Assembly: GCA_963989245.1 (NCBI GenBank)
Contig: OZ022342.1
Location: forward strand, 23,612,316 to 23,676,315
Reading direction: 5' to 3'
From: Nansenia antarctica
Lineage: Eukaryota > Chordata > Actinopteri > Argentiniformes > Microstomatidae
DNA length: 64,000 nt
Position 1 is the first letter of the stretch. Every line of letters starts with the position of its first letter. The notes beneath the pieces were generated by a model. That model worked only from the letters and a program-made list of their open reading frames with translations, searched no databases and was not told the DNA's origin. A program made the translations under genes and the position numbers. Of the stretch, positions 11,701-23,498 are shown in pieces.

Positions 11701-12598
11701 TTGTTTGCTGCATATCAACTGCATAATCAGTGGTAACATACAGCTGTGGGGGGTCATTGGGTTGGAGAGCCTGTGGTGTAAGTCTCCCACTCACCAAATG
11801 ACCACCTTTCAGTAAGACACGCCGACCCAGACGTCTCAGCAGGGCCTTAGTTGTTGCCGCACACAACGTCCGGACCACCTATTACACCATATCTCTAGAC
11901 ATCAAACCAAGACTAACACTGGTCTTTTCCTTTGACTGGAGCTGTTCCCTTTTCCAGTGTGGTTCCTTTCCTCACTCAGCGTGGAGGAGAGTGTGAGTGA
12001 ATCTTCTGCAGTGGCAGCAGCCTGGTCTCAGCCTCTTCTGCCTCAGGCAGCCTCTGACTGGAGACATATGCAAGACAACTGACTCTCTGGTCAGAGTTGG
12101 CGGTTAGGACAGTTTACCAAGCCTCTCTTCCTCCCCTCCTCCCTTTCCCCTCTGGCTGTGGCTGCTCAGTCCTCCATGACATAGTCCCTTCATGCAACCA
12201 TGCATGGAACCCTATGGTGCCTCCCTGTTCTCCACTGCCACTGCTTGTTCCCCCTGTCCTCTGGCTGGTCATCTCCAGTTCTTTGCTATTTCCAGCTCCA
12301 ATGCAGGCTGTTTCATTAGGACAAGGAACTGTTGCATATGTGTAGGGAGATCATGAACTCTCTTCACTATGTATGGGTGGAATCTTAACTCGAGATCTGT
12401 AGCACGTACCTCCCGACATTCACGTTAATCTTGCATTGATGTCATCTGTAAATGTGGGCAATCGTTCTAGTTCGATGTGCAGATCTCAAGTCAGGACTCT
12501 AGACTGTCATTTTTCTCTGTCACATACTGCCGAACAGGATGAGGACCTTGAAAAGGATTTTTTCAACATCTAAATGATTAATGACTTCCATTTGTAAA

Positions 12599-12690
12599 CC
12601 ATTGTATGCTGATGATGTCCTGCTGTCGGTTTCAAATGGGTCGACTCCAGAGATTGTTTCGCTGCATATTAACAACATAATCAGTGGCAG
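12599..12690 (+). pseudogene. Reverse-transcriptase YADD relic, copy 2
   Basis: Reads LYADDVLLSVS and continues after a frameshift into NGSTPEIVSLHINNIISG. This is the expected L1-like layout of motif C plus a following leucine/isoleucine helix. It is the best preserved of the three copies. Confidence 0.7.
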
Positions 12691-12808
12691 ACCTCAAGTT
12701 AGGACTCCAGACTATGTCATTTTCTCTGTCACATATTGCCGAAGATGGTGAGGACCTTGGTATGGATTTTTTTCAACATCTAAATGATTAATGACTTCCA
12801 TTTGTAAA

Positions 12809-12957
12809 TCATTGTATGCTAATGATGTCCTGCTGTCGGTTTGAATTGGTCAAGCCCAGAGATTGTTTGCTGCATTTTGACAACATACTCAGTGGTAACA
12901 TACAGCTGTTGGCTGGAGAGCGTCATGTGGTCTCCCAAGTCTCCTACTCACCAAAAC
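12809..12957 (+). pseudogene. Reverse-transcriptase relic, copy 3, catalytic Asp lost
   Basis: Same stretch as copy 2, but gctgatgat has become gctaatgat, so YADD is YAND. The downstream words 'agagattgtttgctgca' and 'cagtggtaacatacagctg' match copy 1 more closely than copy 2. Confidence 0.65.
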
Positions 12958-13453
12958 ATATTAATGTTCTGAAAACCCCTGTCTGGTTGTATAGGCAGCT
13001 TGTACTCAGCTCTGATGCACACACATACCCCACCAGACATGCCACCAGTGGTAACTACACAATTCAAAAAACGAAAACCAATTCAAAACAACGTGCAGTG
13101 ATGTATAAAGCTATGGTTGAATGGAATGCCCTACCAGGTCATATCTGTAAAACCCAGAAGAAATGAAGCAACACATCATACGCATTAGATCCTAGCTGAG
13201 TATTTTAATTATATCTCTGTTATTTATTATTTTGTGTGTGGGTGGTTGTTCTTTGTTATGTGTTTTTGTGATGCTCCCTAAACACTAAGGCCGGGAATGT
13301 TGCTGACTTTTATTTTTGTTATTAATGTTGTTATGTATATTGATATTTTTCTTCTTCTTGTTATGTTTTGTGATGATTTCTTGTATATGTTTTGTGGACC
13401 CCAGGGAGATGCTTTGCATCAGCTAATGGGGATCCTAATAGATCAAATCAAAT
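12956..13453 (+). mobile_element. 5'-truncated LINE insertion, C-terminus plus 3' UTR
   Basis: An open segment translates to TRHATSGNYTIQ, RAVMYKAMVEWNALPGHI and a stop near 13163. This is a typical C-terminal tail of a fish non-LTR retrotransposon ORF2. A 3' UTR follows, ending 'gctaatggggatcctaata' and a short (aaatc)n tail. A short caaa repeat flanks it (12952-12955 and 13454-13457), a possible target-site duplication. The empty site is preserved in the paralogous copy at 11795. Confidence 0.8.
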
Positions 13454-13893
13454 CAAATGACCACCTTTCAGTAAGACAGGCCGACCCAGACGTCTCAGCA
13501 GGGCCTTAGTTGTTGCCGCACACAACGTCCGGACCACCTATTACACCATATATCTCTAGACATCAAACCAAGACTAACACTGGTCTTTTCCTTTGACTGG
13601 AGCTGTTCCCTTTTCCAGTGTGGTTCCTTTCCTCACTCAGCGTGGAGGAGAGTGTGAGTGAATCTTCTGCAGTGGCAGCAGCCTGGTCTCAGCCTCTTCT
13701 GCCTCAGGCAGCCTCTGACTGGAGACATATGCAAGACAACTGACTCTCTGGTCAGAGTTGGCGGTTAGGACAGTTTACCAAGCCTCTCTTCCTCCCCTCC
13801 TCCCTTTCCCCTCTGGCTGTGGCTGCTCAGTCCTCCATGACATAGTCCCTTCATGCAACCATGCATGGAACCCTGCATATGGTGCCTCCCCTG

Positions 13894-14199
13894 CCGCAGT
13901 GCCGATTTTCCTCTTCCAAGTACTCAATGTAGCTTTAAACTTTCTCTAGCATCGGCTGGATATTACAGCTCTCCAGGCATAATCTTCACACTTGAATCCC
14001 TTGTAGAAAGGTTTGGTGTTACATAGAGTGAAACTAAATAGGGCGAGCATGAATCACACAAATGAAGAAGGTGTTTACGTGCTGGAGCTGTGGAGGCATT
14101 ATGAAAACAGTGTCTTGTTGTTACAGATGTCTGACAATTACGTTTTTTTTTTTTTAAAGGATTTGTTGCATAACAAAAGAACAATCTTTTGATGTGTTG
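13894..14199. other. Unique non-coding DNA
   Basis: Contains a T-run (14143-14154). Nothing else recognisable. Confidence 0.45.
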
Positions 14200-14335
14200 T
14201 TCTGTTGGTTATTTATTTTTCTGTTTATTTACACTTTAGTTTTGTTTACAATGTAAAGCACTTTGGTTGACAAGTGTCATGTTTAAATGTGCTATATGAA
14301 TACATTTGATTTGATTTGAATTTGATTAAAGATGC
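14200..14335 (+). mobile_element. LINE 3' end fragment
   Basis: A T-rich UTR leads to 'tgtaaagcactttgg...aatgtgctatatgaata', then an (atttg)n tail (tttgatttgatttgaatt). This is the standard teleost LINE 3' end layout. No coding part remains. Confidence 0.65.
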
Positions 14336-14646
14336 CCATTAATTATATAATTATAATGTATTTCCTGAATTGATGGAATTGAAAAGGAGTTGACCCCAGC
14401 CACGCTAATAACATAAATACTCTCTATGGATTGACTGTCTTTACTCTTCCCAAAATATGGATAGTAGAGAGAGCATTCAATGATTTAAGTAATCCTCAAG
14501 AAAGTAAGTCTGCACTTATTCCTTGTGTGTGATGTTTCTTTTTATGTTGGTTGGCTAATGTCTTAAATTACTATTGTTTTATTAGTAATGTGTTACTGTA
14601 TGTCAAACACATCCTTACGTGACATGAATTGCACATTTGGTGCAGA
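14336..14646. other. Unique AT-rich non-coding DNA
   Basis: No feature seen. Confidence 0.45.
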
Positions 14647-14674
14647 GAGGGAGAGAGAGTGAGATAGAGAGAGT

Positions 14675-14731
<57 letters not shown>
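14647..14731. repeat. (GA)n microsatellite
   Basis: Imperfect gagagagagtgagata units to about 14685, then an uninterrupted GA run to 14730. Confidence 0.97.
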
Positions 14732-14732
<1 letters not shown>

Positions 14733-15039
14733 CTAAGTCACTAAGATGCAGAGGATGAGAGATAGCTGTACAGAGAAAAAAAAAACACAACACAACAAAA
14801 AAACAACCAGTCAAGGCACCTCATACAAATGACTGTATATGCTCTCCATCAAATTATGCATATCAGACAGGTCATTGTTTGAATACTCAGAGGAGCCAAG
14901 TTGTATAGAATCTATGGAGAGACAGTACTATATCTGCCATGACTTCATCTTGGTGGTCAGTGGGAGAGCGTCATCTGTCAAAGTGATGAAGCTCCCGTTT
15001 GGGAGTCTCGGGGCAGAGCTGGCATTCATTTCTTAAGCT

Positions 15040-15330
15040 GTCATCTCCACTGACTGGGGACTACACACAAGTAAATTAGATTAAGTATGGTAAATCGGTT
15101 TAGGAGGAATGTTTTGCAGAAACATTCTATAGGCTGCCCACAAGCTATGACACAATGAAAACAGTTCCTTAGATAGATATATTTAATAAGTATCATTATT
15201 TTCTTTATATGTCATCTTCACTGACTGGGGACTACACAAAAGTAAATTTCATTAAGTATTGTCGATCGGTTTAGGGGAAATGTGTTGCAGAAACATAGGC
15301 TGCCCATCAGCTACTGCATAATAAAAAACA
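15040..15330 (+). repeat. Direct duplication of about 115 bp, period 171 bp
   Basis: The words tgactggggactacaca, 'agtaaatt', 'tcggtttagg', 'ttgcagaaacat' and 'ggctgccca' occur in the same order in 15040-15160 and 15211-15330. Similarity is roughly 80-85% by eye. The spacer carries AT-rich sequence. Nature unknown: either an old local duplication or two copies of an unrecognised repeat. Confidence 0.8.
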
Positions 15331-15589
15331 TATTTCTATTTGATTGTAAAGTCAGAACCACAGCCTTGCCATGAGCCAAGACGTGAGTGACATACCTAAT
15401 TCTCATAATGCTGAACACCAACATAAAATGTGATTTCCTTTGTCTGTTGTATTGCCTTCCAATGATGCTCTGGTATTGTATTGGCACTTACAAGCCTTGT
15501 GTAAGAAGGACACATGTTACAACAATAATGGTATTCAACTTAAAAAAGCCTATGGAGCTTTGCTAAGCTTCAATATGTTTATATGGAGG
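15331..15589. other. Unique non-coding DNA
   Basis: No feature seen. Confidence 0.4.
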
Positions 15590-15837
15590 TAGGTAGGCGG
15601 TTCAAGACCAGTGGCGGTTCAAGCCCCGGCTGGCCACATGTCGAAGTGTCTTTGGGCAAGACACTGAACCCCAAAATTGCTCCCAATGAGCGGGCCGGCG
15701 CCTTGCATGGCAGCTTGCCGCCACTGGTGTGTGAATGTGTGTGTGAATGGGTGAATGAGAGGCCGTTGTAAAGCGCTTTGGAGCAGCTTTGGAGCAGCAA
15801 AAAAGGCGCTATGTAAGTGCAGTCCATTTACCATTTC
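15590..15837 (+). mobile_element. tRNA-derived SINE, near full length
   Basis: A box-B-like 'ggttcaagccccgg' (15616-15629) is followed by 'tgtctttgggcaagacactg', 'aaccccaaaattgctccc' and 'gtgtgtgaatg'. The end is 'gtaaagcgctttgg...aaggcgctatgtaagtg' and 'cagtccatttaccat'. This is a frequent SINE in teleost genomes. A small tandem slip (gctttggagca twice, about 15774-15796) marks this copy. No intact box A is evident. Confidence 0.8.
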
Positions 15838-16810
15838 TAGAGAAACATCTTAAAGGGAGCACATGGTTAGAAAGGGAGAAATGCCTCAGCCAAATGCACA
15901 TTGATCTCAGACTTATGACGGTATTCATCAGGTGGTATTCATCAATTACATTGGATGTTTGATGTAATGAACAACACCATTACTCTTGCGCCAATGGGGT
16001 GCTGGCTAGGGGTTACAGTGTCCTTACATCATCGGGTTCAGTAAAATACTGCTGATATCTCTAATGCTCTTGGTTTAACACATGAAAGAAAAATTCCCTC
16101 CCAAGGATGCAATAGCAAACTATGAATTATTTTTTGAAGACTTCTCCTTTAAGATTCACCTCTGTAGCTCTGCCTCTCCATAACACTGCATTGATCCTGT
16201 GGTTTTACAAGTATTGAGCAACCTGAGCTCCGAAATTGGGTTTGAACTTGAACTTTGAGTCAGCATATTCACACTGTCACATCTTTAATTATCAATCTAA
16301 TAGCCTGGCTAACCTTGGCATTTATGTGAGGGATTCTGCCCATGGGGGACAGGTTGATTTCCAGTGTTTGGCTGCCCGACCTAAATGGGGTGAGGTAAGA
16401 GGGTAAGATAATACAGCAATATACAGCAGAGCTGGTTTGAAAGCCTCTACCGAGTGGACTACATGTAAATCTTTTGGGCTAAATGCTCATGCCTTGTCTT
16501 GAGACGAGGCACATAAATGAGATGCATTTGGAAGATGCATATTGCAAAAGGTAGAATTGCATATGGTGGAAGAAACTGGTATTAATCATATAGCATAAAT
16601 GGTGTTACTTTCATACTTTATAGTTCTATACATATAGCTCTATACATTATAGTTACAGTATCAATACATCAATATATTAATGTCAAGGTACTGGAAAACA
16701 AGTTGGAATGAGCTGCAAACATGGCTACTGTATTTCTCATATTTGTACCTCCTAATCTATCATTACTGTAGGTCTGTGTTGCTAATTGCTAATACTGTCG
16801 CATGTGTCAC
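15838..16810. other. Unique AT-rich non-coding DNA
   Basis: Contains 'tatagttctatacat'-type short repeats near 16615-16680. No gene recognised. Confidence 0.45.
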
Positions 16811-16960
16811 GCTCTGTGGCTCAGTTGGTAGAGCAGCGGTAACAAAGCTTAGGTTCAGGGTTTGATTCCCACTGGGACTGTATAGTATACTGAAACACAC
16901 TACTAATGCATTCACTGCAGTGTAAGTCACAGTGAATAATAGCATCAGATAAAAGGCATG
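16811..16960 (+). mobile_element. tRNA-derived SINE with both pol III boxes and an L2-like tail
   Basis: Box A is tggctcagttggtagagc (16817-16834) and box B is gggtttgattccc (about 16858-16870), spaced as in a tRNA. A short body and a tail 'gtaagtcac...agcatcagataaaagg' follow, a decayed form of the tail at 107-131. It cannot be an active tRNA gene: the 3' half of the acceptor stem is missing and SINE sequence follows. Confidence 0.85.
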
Positions 16961-18087
16961 TCAGACTTATATGTCTTGTATAAAAGGTAGGAGAGGAGTT
17001 ACTTATTGTGCTCTACCTCTCATGAGGCATAGTGAGAGAAAATAGCATACATATTCTGAACACTGAACACTTTCATGTTCTATATCCAATTGGATCTTGC
17101 ATTTCTTCTAAAGTCTCCTTTAAGCAAGGTGAAGCACTTATTTCAGCCTAACAAAACACACTCCCAAGACTCACATTACTTTCATTTAACTCAAAGACAT
17201 GAGACAAGTACATTTTAGTGATAATGTTTAGAAATGTACCTTTATAAGGATATAAATCCTATTCAAACCTTCAGAGGAAGATTACTGTAAAAGCAGCTGT
17301 TGAGTACTACGAGTGTTGAGAGGAGAATGCTTCTGGGAGATGGAGGTTTTATTTGTTGAGGAACACAGAGCCAGAGTGCAGGATTGCGTGTTGTGACTAA
17401 ATCATCTTCAATCTTATCAGTGTGAATTCACTTCTAGAATTAGTATGTGTACTCATCTGTTGACACTCTTCTCACTGTTTGCATGCCATTAAAGTGCTTT
17501 ATAAATAATTCTTTTCGAAACAATATTTCAAAACAATACTTTTCTTTTCATTTGCCGAAGTCACCCGCCGGGAGTCGGGACTGTTGAATATACAATAAGA
17601 ATCTACATCAGACGGAATAAATTGAACTGTGACCTCCAATGTTAATTACAAGTTCCAATAGAAAGAACCCCAGGTGGAATAACAACAGCCAGTCGATGAG
17701 CTGCTAGCACTTGAGAGTACGGGTCAATGGTAGCATTAAGTGTTGGAATATCAACTCAGAGATGCAGCAAGCACACCTACAGTAAAGTCAATAGAGACTG
17801 CATGACATGAACAAGAATAATTTCTTATGGCAATGAGCTACTGTAGGACCATGATGCTATATGAGGGCTATATGTCAAACCAATGACATGACTCACAATG
17901 GTGACAGCCGTAATGTCAAACCAATATCACATCACCATCAGACATCATGATTCAGTACGATGCACAATTAGTTACAAATGATTCATCATGACTCAATCCA
18001 CGGTTTGGAAACGCTTTACGGGAGCCCCCTATAGTTCATATGAGGTGTCCGGTGGGTGATAGCAAGTGGTCTTTTCTTCACTGGAGT
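16961..18087. other. Unique AT-rich non-coding DNA
   Basis: No repeat or coding motif recognised. Short frames are without domain signatures. Confidence 0.45.
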
Positions 18088-18188
18088 ATGTGTGTGTGTG
18101 TGTGTGTATGTGTGTGTGTGTGTGTGTGTGTGGTAGCTGGGGTCTTCTCCTAGCTGGAGGTTGGGAGCTGGCTGGTTGCTGTGTGTGA

Positions 18189-18238
<50 letters not shown>

Positions 18239-18432
18239 GTAACGGCGTGTGTCGAGACATGATGTATCCGTTTGGACAGAGGGGTGCCAGCACTGCCACA
18301 TAGCATTAGGCTTGGTGGGGGTGGGGGGTGGGGAGGTGCACACTGGGAACCCACACAGGGGGGAGCGATCACAGATATTATATTGTGTCTGACTCTCTCA
18401 CTTGACTGACATAGACAAGCGTGTGTGGCATT

Positions 18433-18476
<44 letters not shown>

Positions 18477-18480
18477 TGCA
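18088..18480. repeat. Cluster of three (TG)n arrays
   Basis: TG arrays at 18088-18132, 18181-18240 and 18435-18480 are separated by unique spacers of about 50 and 195 bp. A G-rich patch (18314-18337) lies between the last two. His/Thr-rich minus-strand frames are artefacts. Confidence 0.95.
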
Positions 18481-19313
18481 GTACAAGAGAGGCTAAACAC
18501 AGTATATGAAATAAATCCCAAACTAGCAATTTCAGGAAACTATGGATTTATGGCAATAGTCATCCAAAAGACACACACAAACATTTCCTAAAGCCTGTTG
18601 TGGACTGATGTCTGTGTTTTGATAATTATATATTTTATCTGACTAAGTAAAGGCAAACAAACCTCTCTAAATAAGTTGCTAATGCAGTTTCTTCAAGCAC
18701 AATTACATCCAATCTCACACATTGCTACCTCATGGAGAGAAAATCCCCTGGAGCTAACTAGAGGAAATTAGCTCATCATGTTAATTGCCCGCTGCTACAT
18801 ATTAACATCCATCTACAGGTTTCATTCCTTGTTGATCTAATATTAGAAAATAGATTTCAGAGTGTTCATTTTGCCCCAGACTGCAATCCATCAATACTAC
18901 ATCATAATGAACAAGTCATTCCCTCGTCCACTAATATCAGAGACAATTTCTAGAGGCACGGCGCTAGGTAGCTAACATGGTACTGTAACTCACCTCACCC
19001 TTCTAAAGGCCGATCTGAACTTTCTCTCTGGACATCGAAATGAGCTAACTGTAAAATTAGCTTTAAAGAGGTCATTAAAAATGCACTATGCCAAATGAAT
19101 AATGAAAAGCTTTAATAAGAACAGTCTGGGTTTTTTCTACCCCCAAGAGCCTCTGAATATGAGGCACAGCTGTATTTGCACAGCCGTGCAGAAAGATATA
19201 GAGGAGCCAAGCTGAGGCTAAGAAAAGACTGGCTGCAAAGCAATCTACCGCCAGTCTTTCATCTCAGTGGACTGCCCAGTAGTGACCACAGGTAACAGGG
19301 ACATGGGGCGTGT
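18481..19313. other. Non-coding DNA, possible conserved element at 18640-18860
   Basis: The stretch 18640-18860 is free of simple repeats. It contains forkhead-like 'ggcaaacaaacc' and TAAT-type cores (gttgctaatgcag, catgttaattgcccg). Motifs of this density are common in vertebrate enhancers but also arise by chance; conservation is untested. Confidence 0.25.
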
Positions 19314-19360
19314 GAGAGAGAGAAAGAGAGTGAGAGAGAAAGAGAGAGAGAAATAAAGAA

Positions 19361-19395
<35 letters not shown>

Positions 19396-19460
19396 GAGTG
19401 AGAGAGAAAGAGAGAAATACAGAAAGAGAAAGACAGAGAGAGAAAGAGAGGGAAATACAG
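19314..19460. repeat. Polypurine (GAGA/GAAA)n tract
   Basis: About 145 nt of nearly pure purines on the plus strand. Capable in principle of triplex (H-DNA) formation. Confidence 0.95.
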
Positions 19461-20475
19461 CTTGAGACCCCCCCTGTATGAGATTCACCTCTGTGCTAGC
19501 CTCCTTCCTGTTCACTTTCTCCAGCTTTGGCACACTTCAGTAATAATCCGTTCATCTGTCATCACCTGGGGGTTTCGCTGGACATTTATTCACCCTCATG
19601 GCCCTCATTTCCACCACCATTGACAAGGGCTGCACCGGAGGGGGGGGGGATTAGAGGCGTTTGAACAAGGAAAGTTGGAGAACAGGAGTCAACAATAGAA
19701 CAGAGCAGCACGGAGCAGAAGCAAAGAATAACATCTTTGCAGCTTGTGTTGTATAACACTGGTTATACAATGGTTTCAGCTCACCACAAACATGTATGAG
19801 TGATGTACTATTATTATTATTATTATTATTATGTGAACCTCCATACATCAAAAGCATCAGCTATACTTTAATATTACCCCCTGAAATGTGTTGGTTTATA
19901 CCCTCCAGAGAGGGAATAACAAATGGAATCACTATTGTCATTGTCTTAACGACTCCATATTTACCTATCGAGACAGGGGGTTTGATTGGTCCTCAGTGTG
20001 AAGTGTTTTGCTGATGGCATTCCCCTTCCACCATTTAGAGGGGTGTTTGCGTGTTATCCCATAATGTAACATGTTTAATGTAGCTCAGCACAGAGGCAGC
20101 ATGGGAAATGGGCCATATCCTTATGCAAATGTTGCCATAGGGTGAGAGAACCTACTGAGAGCCATATAACTGAACATTCAATATGTGCTGCTTTTGGTCT
20201 GTGGTGCTGTTTGGTTTATGTTTGAATGATCCAACGGTTACAGGGAGAATTTGTATTTTGACAGCCTCAAGGGGTGAGGATTGTGTAGTGAGGTTGTAGG
20301 GTATTTCATTTTCTGGCTCAAAGCCCACCGTCCGACGAACCGTCTGATGGTGAACATCTAAGTGCATCACGCTCGTGGATGTACAGAGAAAAAGAGAAAC
20401 CGAGTTATTCAAGCTGTTCCGCTAATGCTAAGCTGTCGTGATGCTGGGCCGAAGAGGATAGCTTTTAGTTGTGTA
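19461..20475. other. Unique non-coding DNA with an (ATT)8 tract
   Basis: Contains (att)n at 19808-19832 and a G-run at 19640-19649. No gene recognised. Confidence 0.45.
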
Positions 20476-20540
20476 GTTGTGGTTGTTGTTGTTGTTGTTG
20501 TTGTAGTTGTTTTTGTGGTTGTTGTTGTAGTTGTCATTGC
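20476..20540. repeat. (TTG)n trinucleotide repeat
   Basis: ttg/gtt repeats with tag and ttt interruptions. A poly-Val frame across it is an artefact. Confidence 0.95.
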
Positions 20541-23498
20541 TATTGTGCTCTTTTCCTGTTAAGTTCTTGTCTTATGACCACTGACTGATGCATTAAGAAG
20601 CCCACATATATGAAGGAGCTGTAGCCGATCTGCAGCCCCAGTGTATTGGCTGTCAAAGGCTATAGCAGAACTCTGCAGTTGTGGTGTTGCTGTAATGCGT
20701 TGTCCCACTGGCAGGGGGATGACTGACGGAGCATAGAGTGTCTGTGTTTCACAGAGGACATAAGAGTTGTGAAGCAGGTCTTTGGGGCCTGTTGGTTAGC
20801 TGTCTACACTAATAGGACAACAGACGTCAGCAGAAGGATAAGGGTAAGGCTAATGCCCCCTTTCTAGACGAAAGTGTTTTCCTCCTCCCTTTATTTTGTC
20901 AAATGTTTTCCTGGTCAAATTGTACATCCGTTTAGCAAAGCTACCTCGGTCTGCGGGTCCGATATCGCTACTAAACTTTGAGAGCAAAATAACAGTATTG
21001 TTATTCGGCTGCTCCCGCTGAGGTATTGTGCGGGAGCGAGGCGCTGACACCGACTGTAAAACTTGCAGATTTTTTAATTGAATTTGTGGAAGGCTTCGCT
21101 ATGAGGATATGCTGACCACAGGCAGGTTGCTGTTCCATTTGATTAACATTTTAATGTCTAACAAACAGAGTCCTGCCACATGGTCTGGTTAATTGGAGAC
21201 GACGCCTGGAGGGGATGGGCCGTCTTCCCCCCAGGGTTCTGCTGTGTTGAGTTCCCGCTGCGGCTCGGGCTGGAGGCACTACCGAGCCAGGAATGTCAAT
21301 TTCCATTAGCCGTCAGGTGTCATGCTAGGCTGCGCTGCACGCTTGGCCAACCCCTGCCACGCTCGGGGCCTCTTAGCCCTAATTGACAGTCTCAGGTCCA
21401 ATCTCCTGTGGTCGCCGGTAGCCTTCTGCATGGTAGTGGTTGTGTAGTGGTAGGAGGCCAAGCTCAAGGCTGTGTGGTGGGCTTCTTAGCAAGGGCTCTC
21501 TCACCCTTGGCAGCCACACAGTAAGCAGGCCCATCTCCCAGTTTGTGGACTTGTTGTGCTTGTTCACTTAAGTTTAGCGTCAGCAAAACAATGTGACCAA
21601 TTACAGTTCTTTCATTCATTCCCTCTTATAAAATGATTGGATTCTGTGAAGCTGGCTGTGGTAGTGAATTGGATAGTGAATCCACAGGTAAAACCTTTAC
21701 TCCTCCAAGTCCTCAGTAACATTGTGCTGCTGTCTATAAGGTCAGCTTTTGTTGGGCACAGAACGACAGTGTTGAGTGCTGAAATAAAACTCCTGTCGAG
21801 TTCAAAAGCAGATCATCTACTTCTTACCCCATATCTTTTGTGCATTTTTGTAAGGGTTAAGGTTAGTGGGCAAATACATCAAAATACTCTAGCCAACATG
21901 CAACTTTGTGTAATCCAAAATGTACCTGTATTTCTTCTCTGTTGTTCTGACAGAAATGGGAATAGGGCATACAGTAATGTCTCTTTTCTGCAAGTATAAA
22001 CTTCCATGTATAAATAAACCTCCACTCATTAGTAGCACTTCAAGTTATCTTCCCCAAGATCAGATGTTAGTGATATTTCCTTCCATTGACCTTCCATTCC
22101 ATAGAAATTGTTTCATACTTTTCATCATACTAATTGAAAGTGTGATTGACATTAAAGGCACATTTGTGAAATCAAACATGATTAGCTAACAATGACATTA
22201 TCACATTCTTGACAAATCCGTATTCGGCCTTCAAGCTACTGAATGGATTAAATCTGATCTGATGTGAATCAATGTCAGTGGGTACCTCATTTTCAAAGTC
22301 AGCTGATATACAGATTACTTTTTTATTTCTATTTCGCACTTGCAGTTCACACAGTATCATTGATGCTGAAGGAAAATACGTGTTTTAGAGTCTGGTGTGG
22401 GTAATTAAAAACTGTACACATTCTGCAGTTTGTGGAATGTGGACTTTCATATAGCATATTACAGTACGTGATTATGAAAATGATTAGATGCTGCTTCTTT
22501 GCTAGATTTGACAGCAGTAGTGAAAGTGAATTGGACGTAATAGGGAGGTTTACAAAAAAAAATAGGTGCTTGTGAAATTGTGAATCTTTTAGATGGTGAA
22601 ACCTTGGGGCATTCTAATCCATCAAATCAGAAATTAAATGGTTAATGTGGACATATTTCTGAGTGTAAAATATAGCACATCCCTGGAAAAGTGGTAGGAT
22701 AGCCGCTTGAACAATACTTGGGGCTAAATTGCATCTTTGGGGACATTATAGACTTGAGAGTAGATCAGAGGAAGAAAATGGTTCATTTTGATAAAAGCAC
22801 TTTGGCCCTGAGTGGAGTGGAGTCTGTTGTTTGCAACATGTGGCAGTGAACAATGGCTTCTTTGAAGTGTTGAATATACACTTGTCCAAATGGTAGTGTG
22901 CAAGGTGATTATGGTAATCACTTTAAAGAATCAGCTCAGAGAAACGCTGCAATGGTCCTGGATATAAAAAATGCAATATCTGTACCAATCTGTTGTTGTG
23001 TGTGTGTTTGCTTCCTAAGTGGCACCTCGCCTGTAATCACTGTGTTGATTGAGCAACTAACTTCAGCCCCTGCATCCCTAAATCCCCTGGTGTGGCACAT
23101 GGATGTTTTTTACTGCCAGAAGCCGACGTTGGCGGTATCCTCATTGATTTAGCCCTGCGAGGCTAGTGTGAGGCCATGACACCTTCATTACTGGGCTGAA
23201 TCTGTAATGGACTGCATCATGACATATAGCGCTGTATAGGCCCAACCCCCAACTGGCCTGCTGAGGGGGCGTGAGAGGGGTTGTGTTCCAGCGCCTCTAG
23301 ATTGCATTTGGACTGCGCAGATCAGTCGATTGTTAAATCAATAGGTATGTGGTTTACTAAGATGATAAACCCTTCTCCAGGCGTTGTGAGATCTGATAAT
23401 CTGTGCAGGCGACAACAGTGAAGACCACAGACACATATGTGATATGTGATACTACTAGGTCATCCTCAGACGAGGCCCTCCATCGGCGTTTCCAGTCA
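20541..23498. other. Non-coding DNA, candidate conserved block at 21060-21420
   Basis: The block 21060-21420 has GC-moderate, complex sequence with three homeodomain-like cores: ttttttaattgaat, ctggttaattggag and gccctaattgacag. This is the character of a developmental enhancer, but that is inferred from composition only. The segment 20850-21050 has a 66-codon minus frame with no recognised domain. The rest (21560-23300) is AT-rich and featureless. Confidence 0.3.

Larger units (their letters stand above)
10443..12222 (+). repeat. Tandem segmental unit, copy 1, interrupted by a LINE
   Basis: The part 10443-10530 (ctctttgctg... 'gttgcatctgtgtaggga') matches 12262-12345 in copy 2. The unit resumes after the LINE at about 11556 (gagaccatgacctctcttc, compare gagatcatgaactctcttc near 12346). 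It runs through an RT relic into a block (11795-12213) that is almost identical to 13454-13874. The two later blocks differ by only a few changes, including a 2-bp 'at' insertion in copy 2. Confidence 0.8.
12262..13893 (+). repeat. Tandem segmental unit, copy 2, with a second LINE insertion
   Basis: Starts at ctctggctggtcatctccag and ends at gcatatggtgcctcccc. Within it about 210 bp carrying the RT motif is duplicated again (12480-12690 and 12692-12957), so three motif copies exist in the whole complex. A 498-bp LINE fragment sits between 12955 and 13454, exactly where copy 1 has an uninterrupted caaatgaccacc. Confidence 0.8.

Noticed and set aside
16811..16890. Functional tRNA gene
   Set aside because: Boxes A and B are present, but the acceptor stem is not completed and a SINE body and tail follow.
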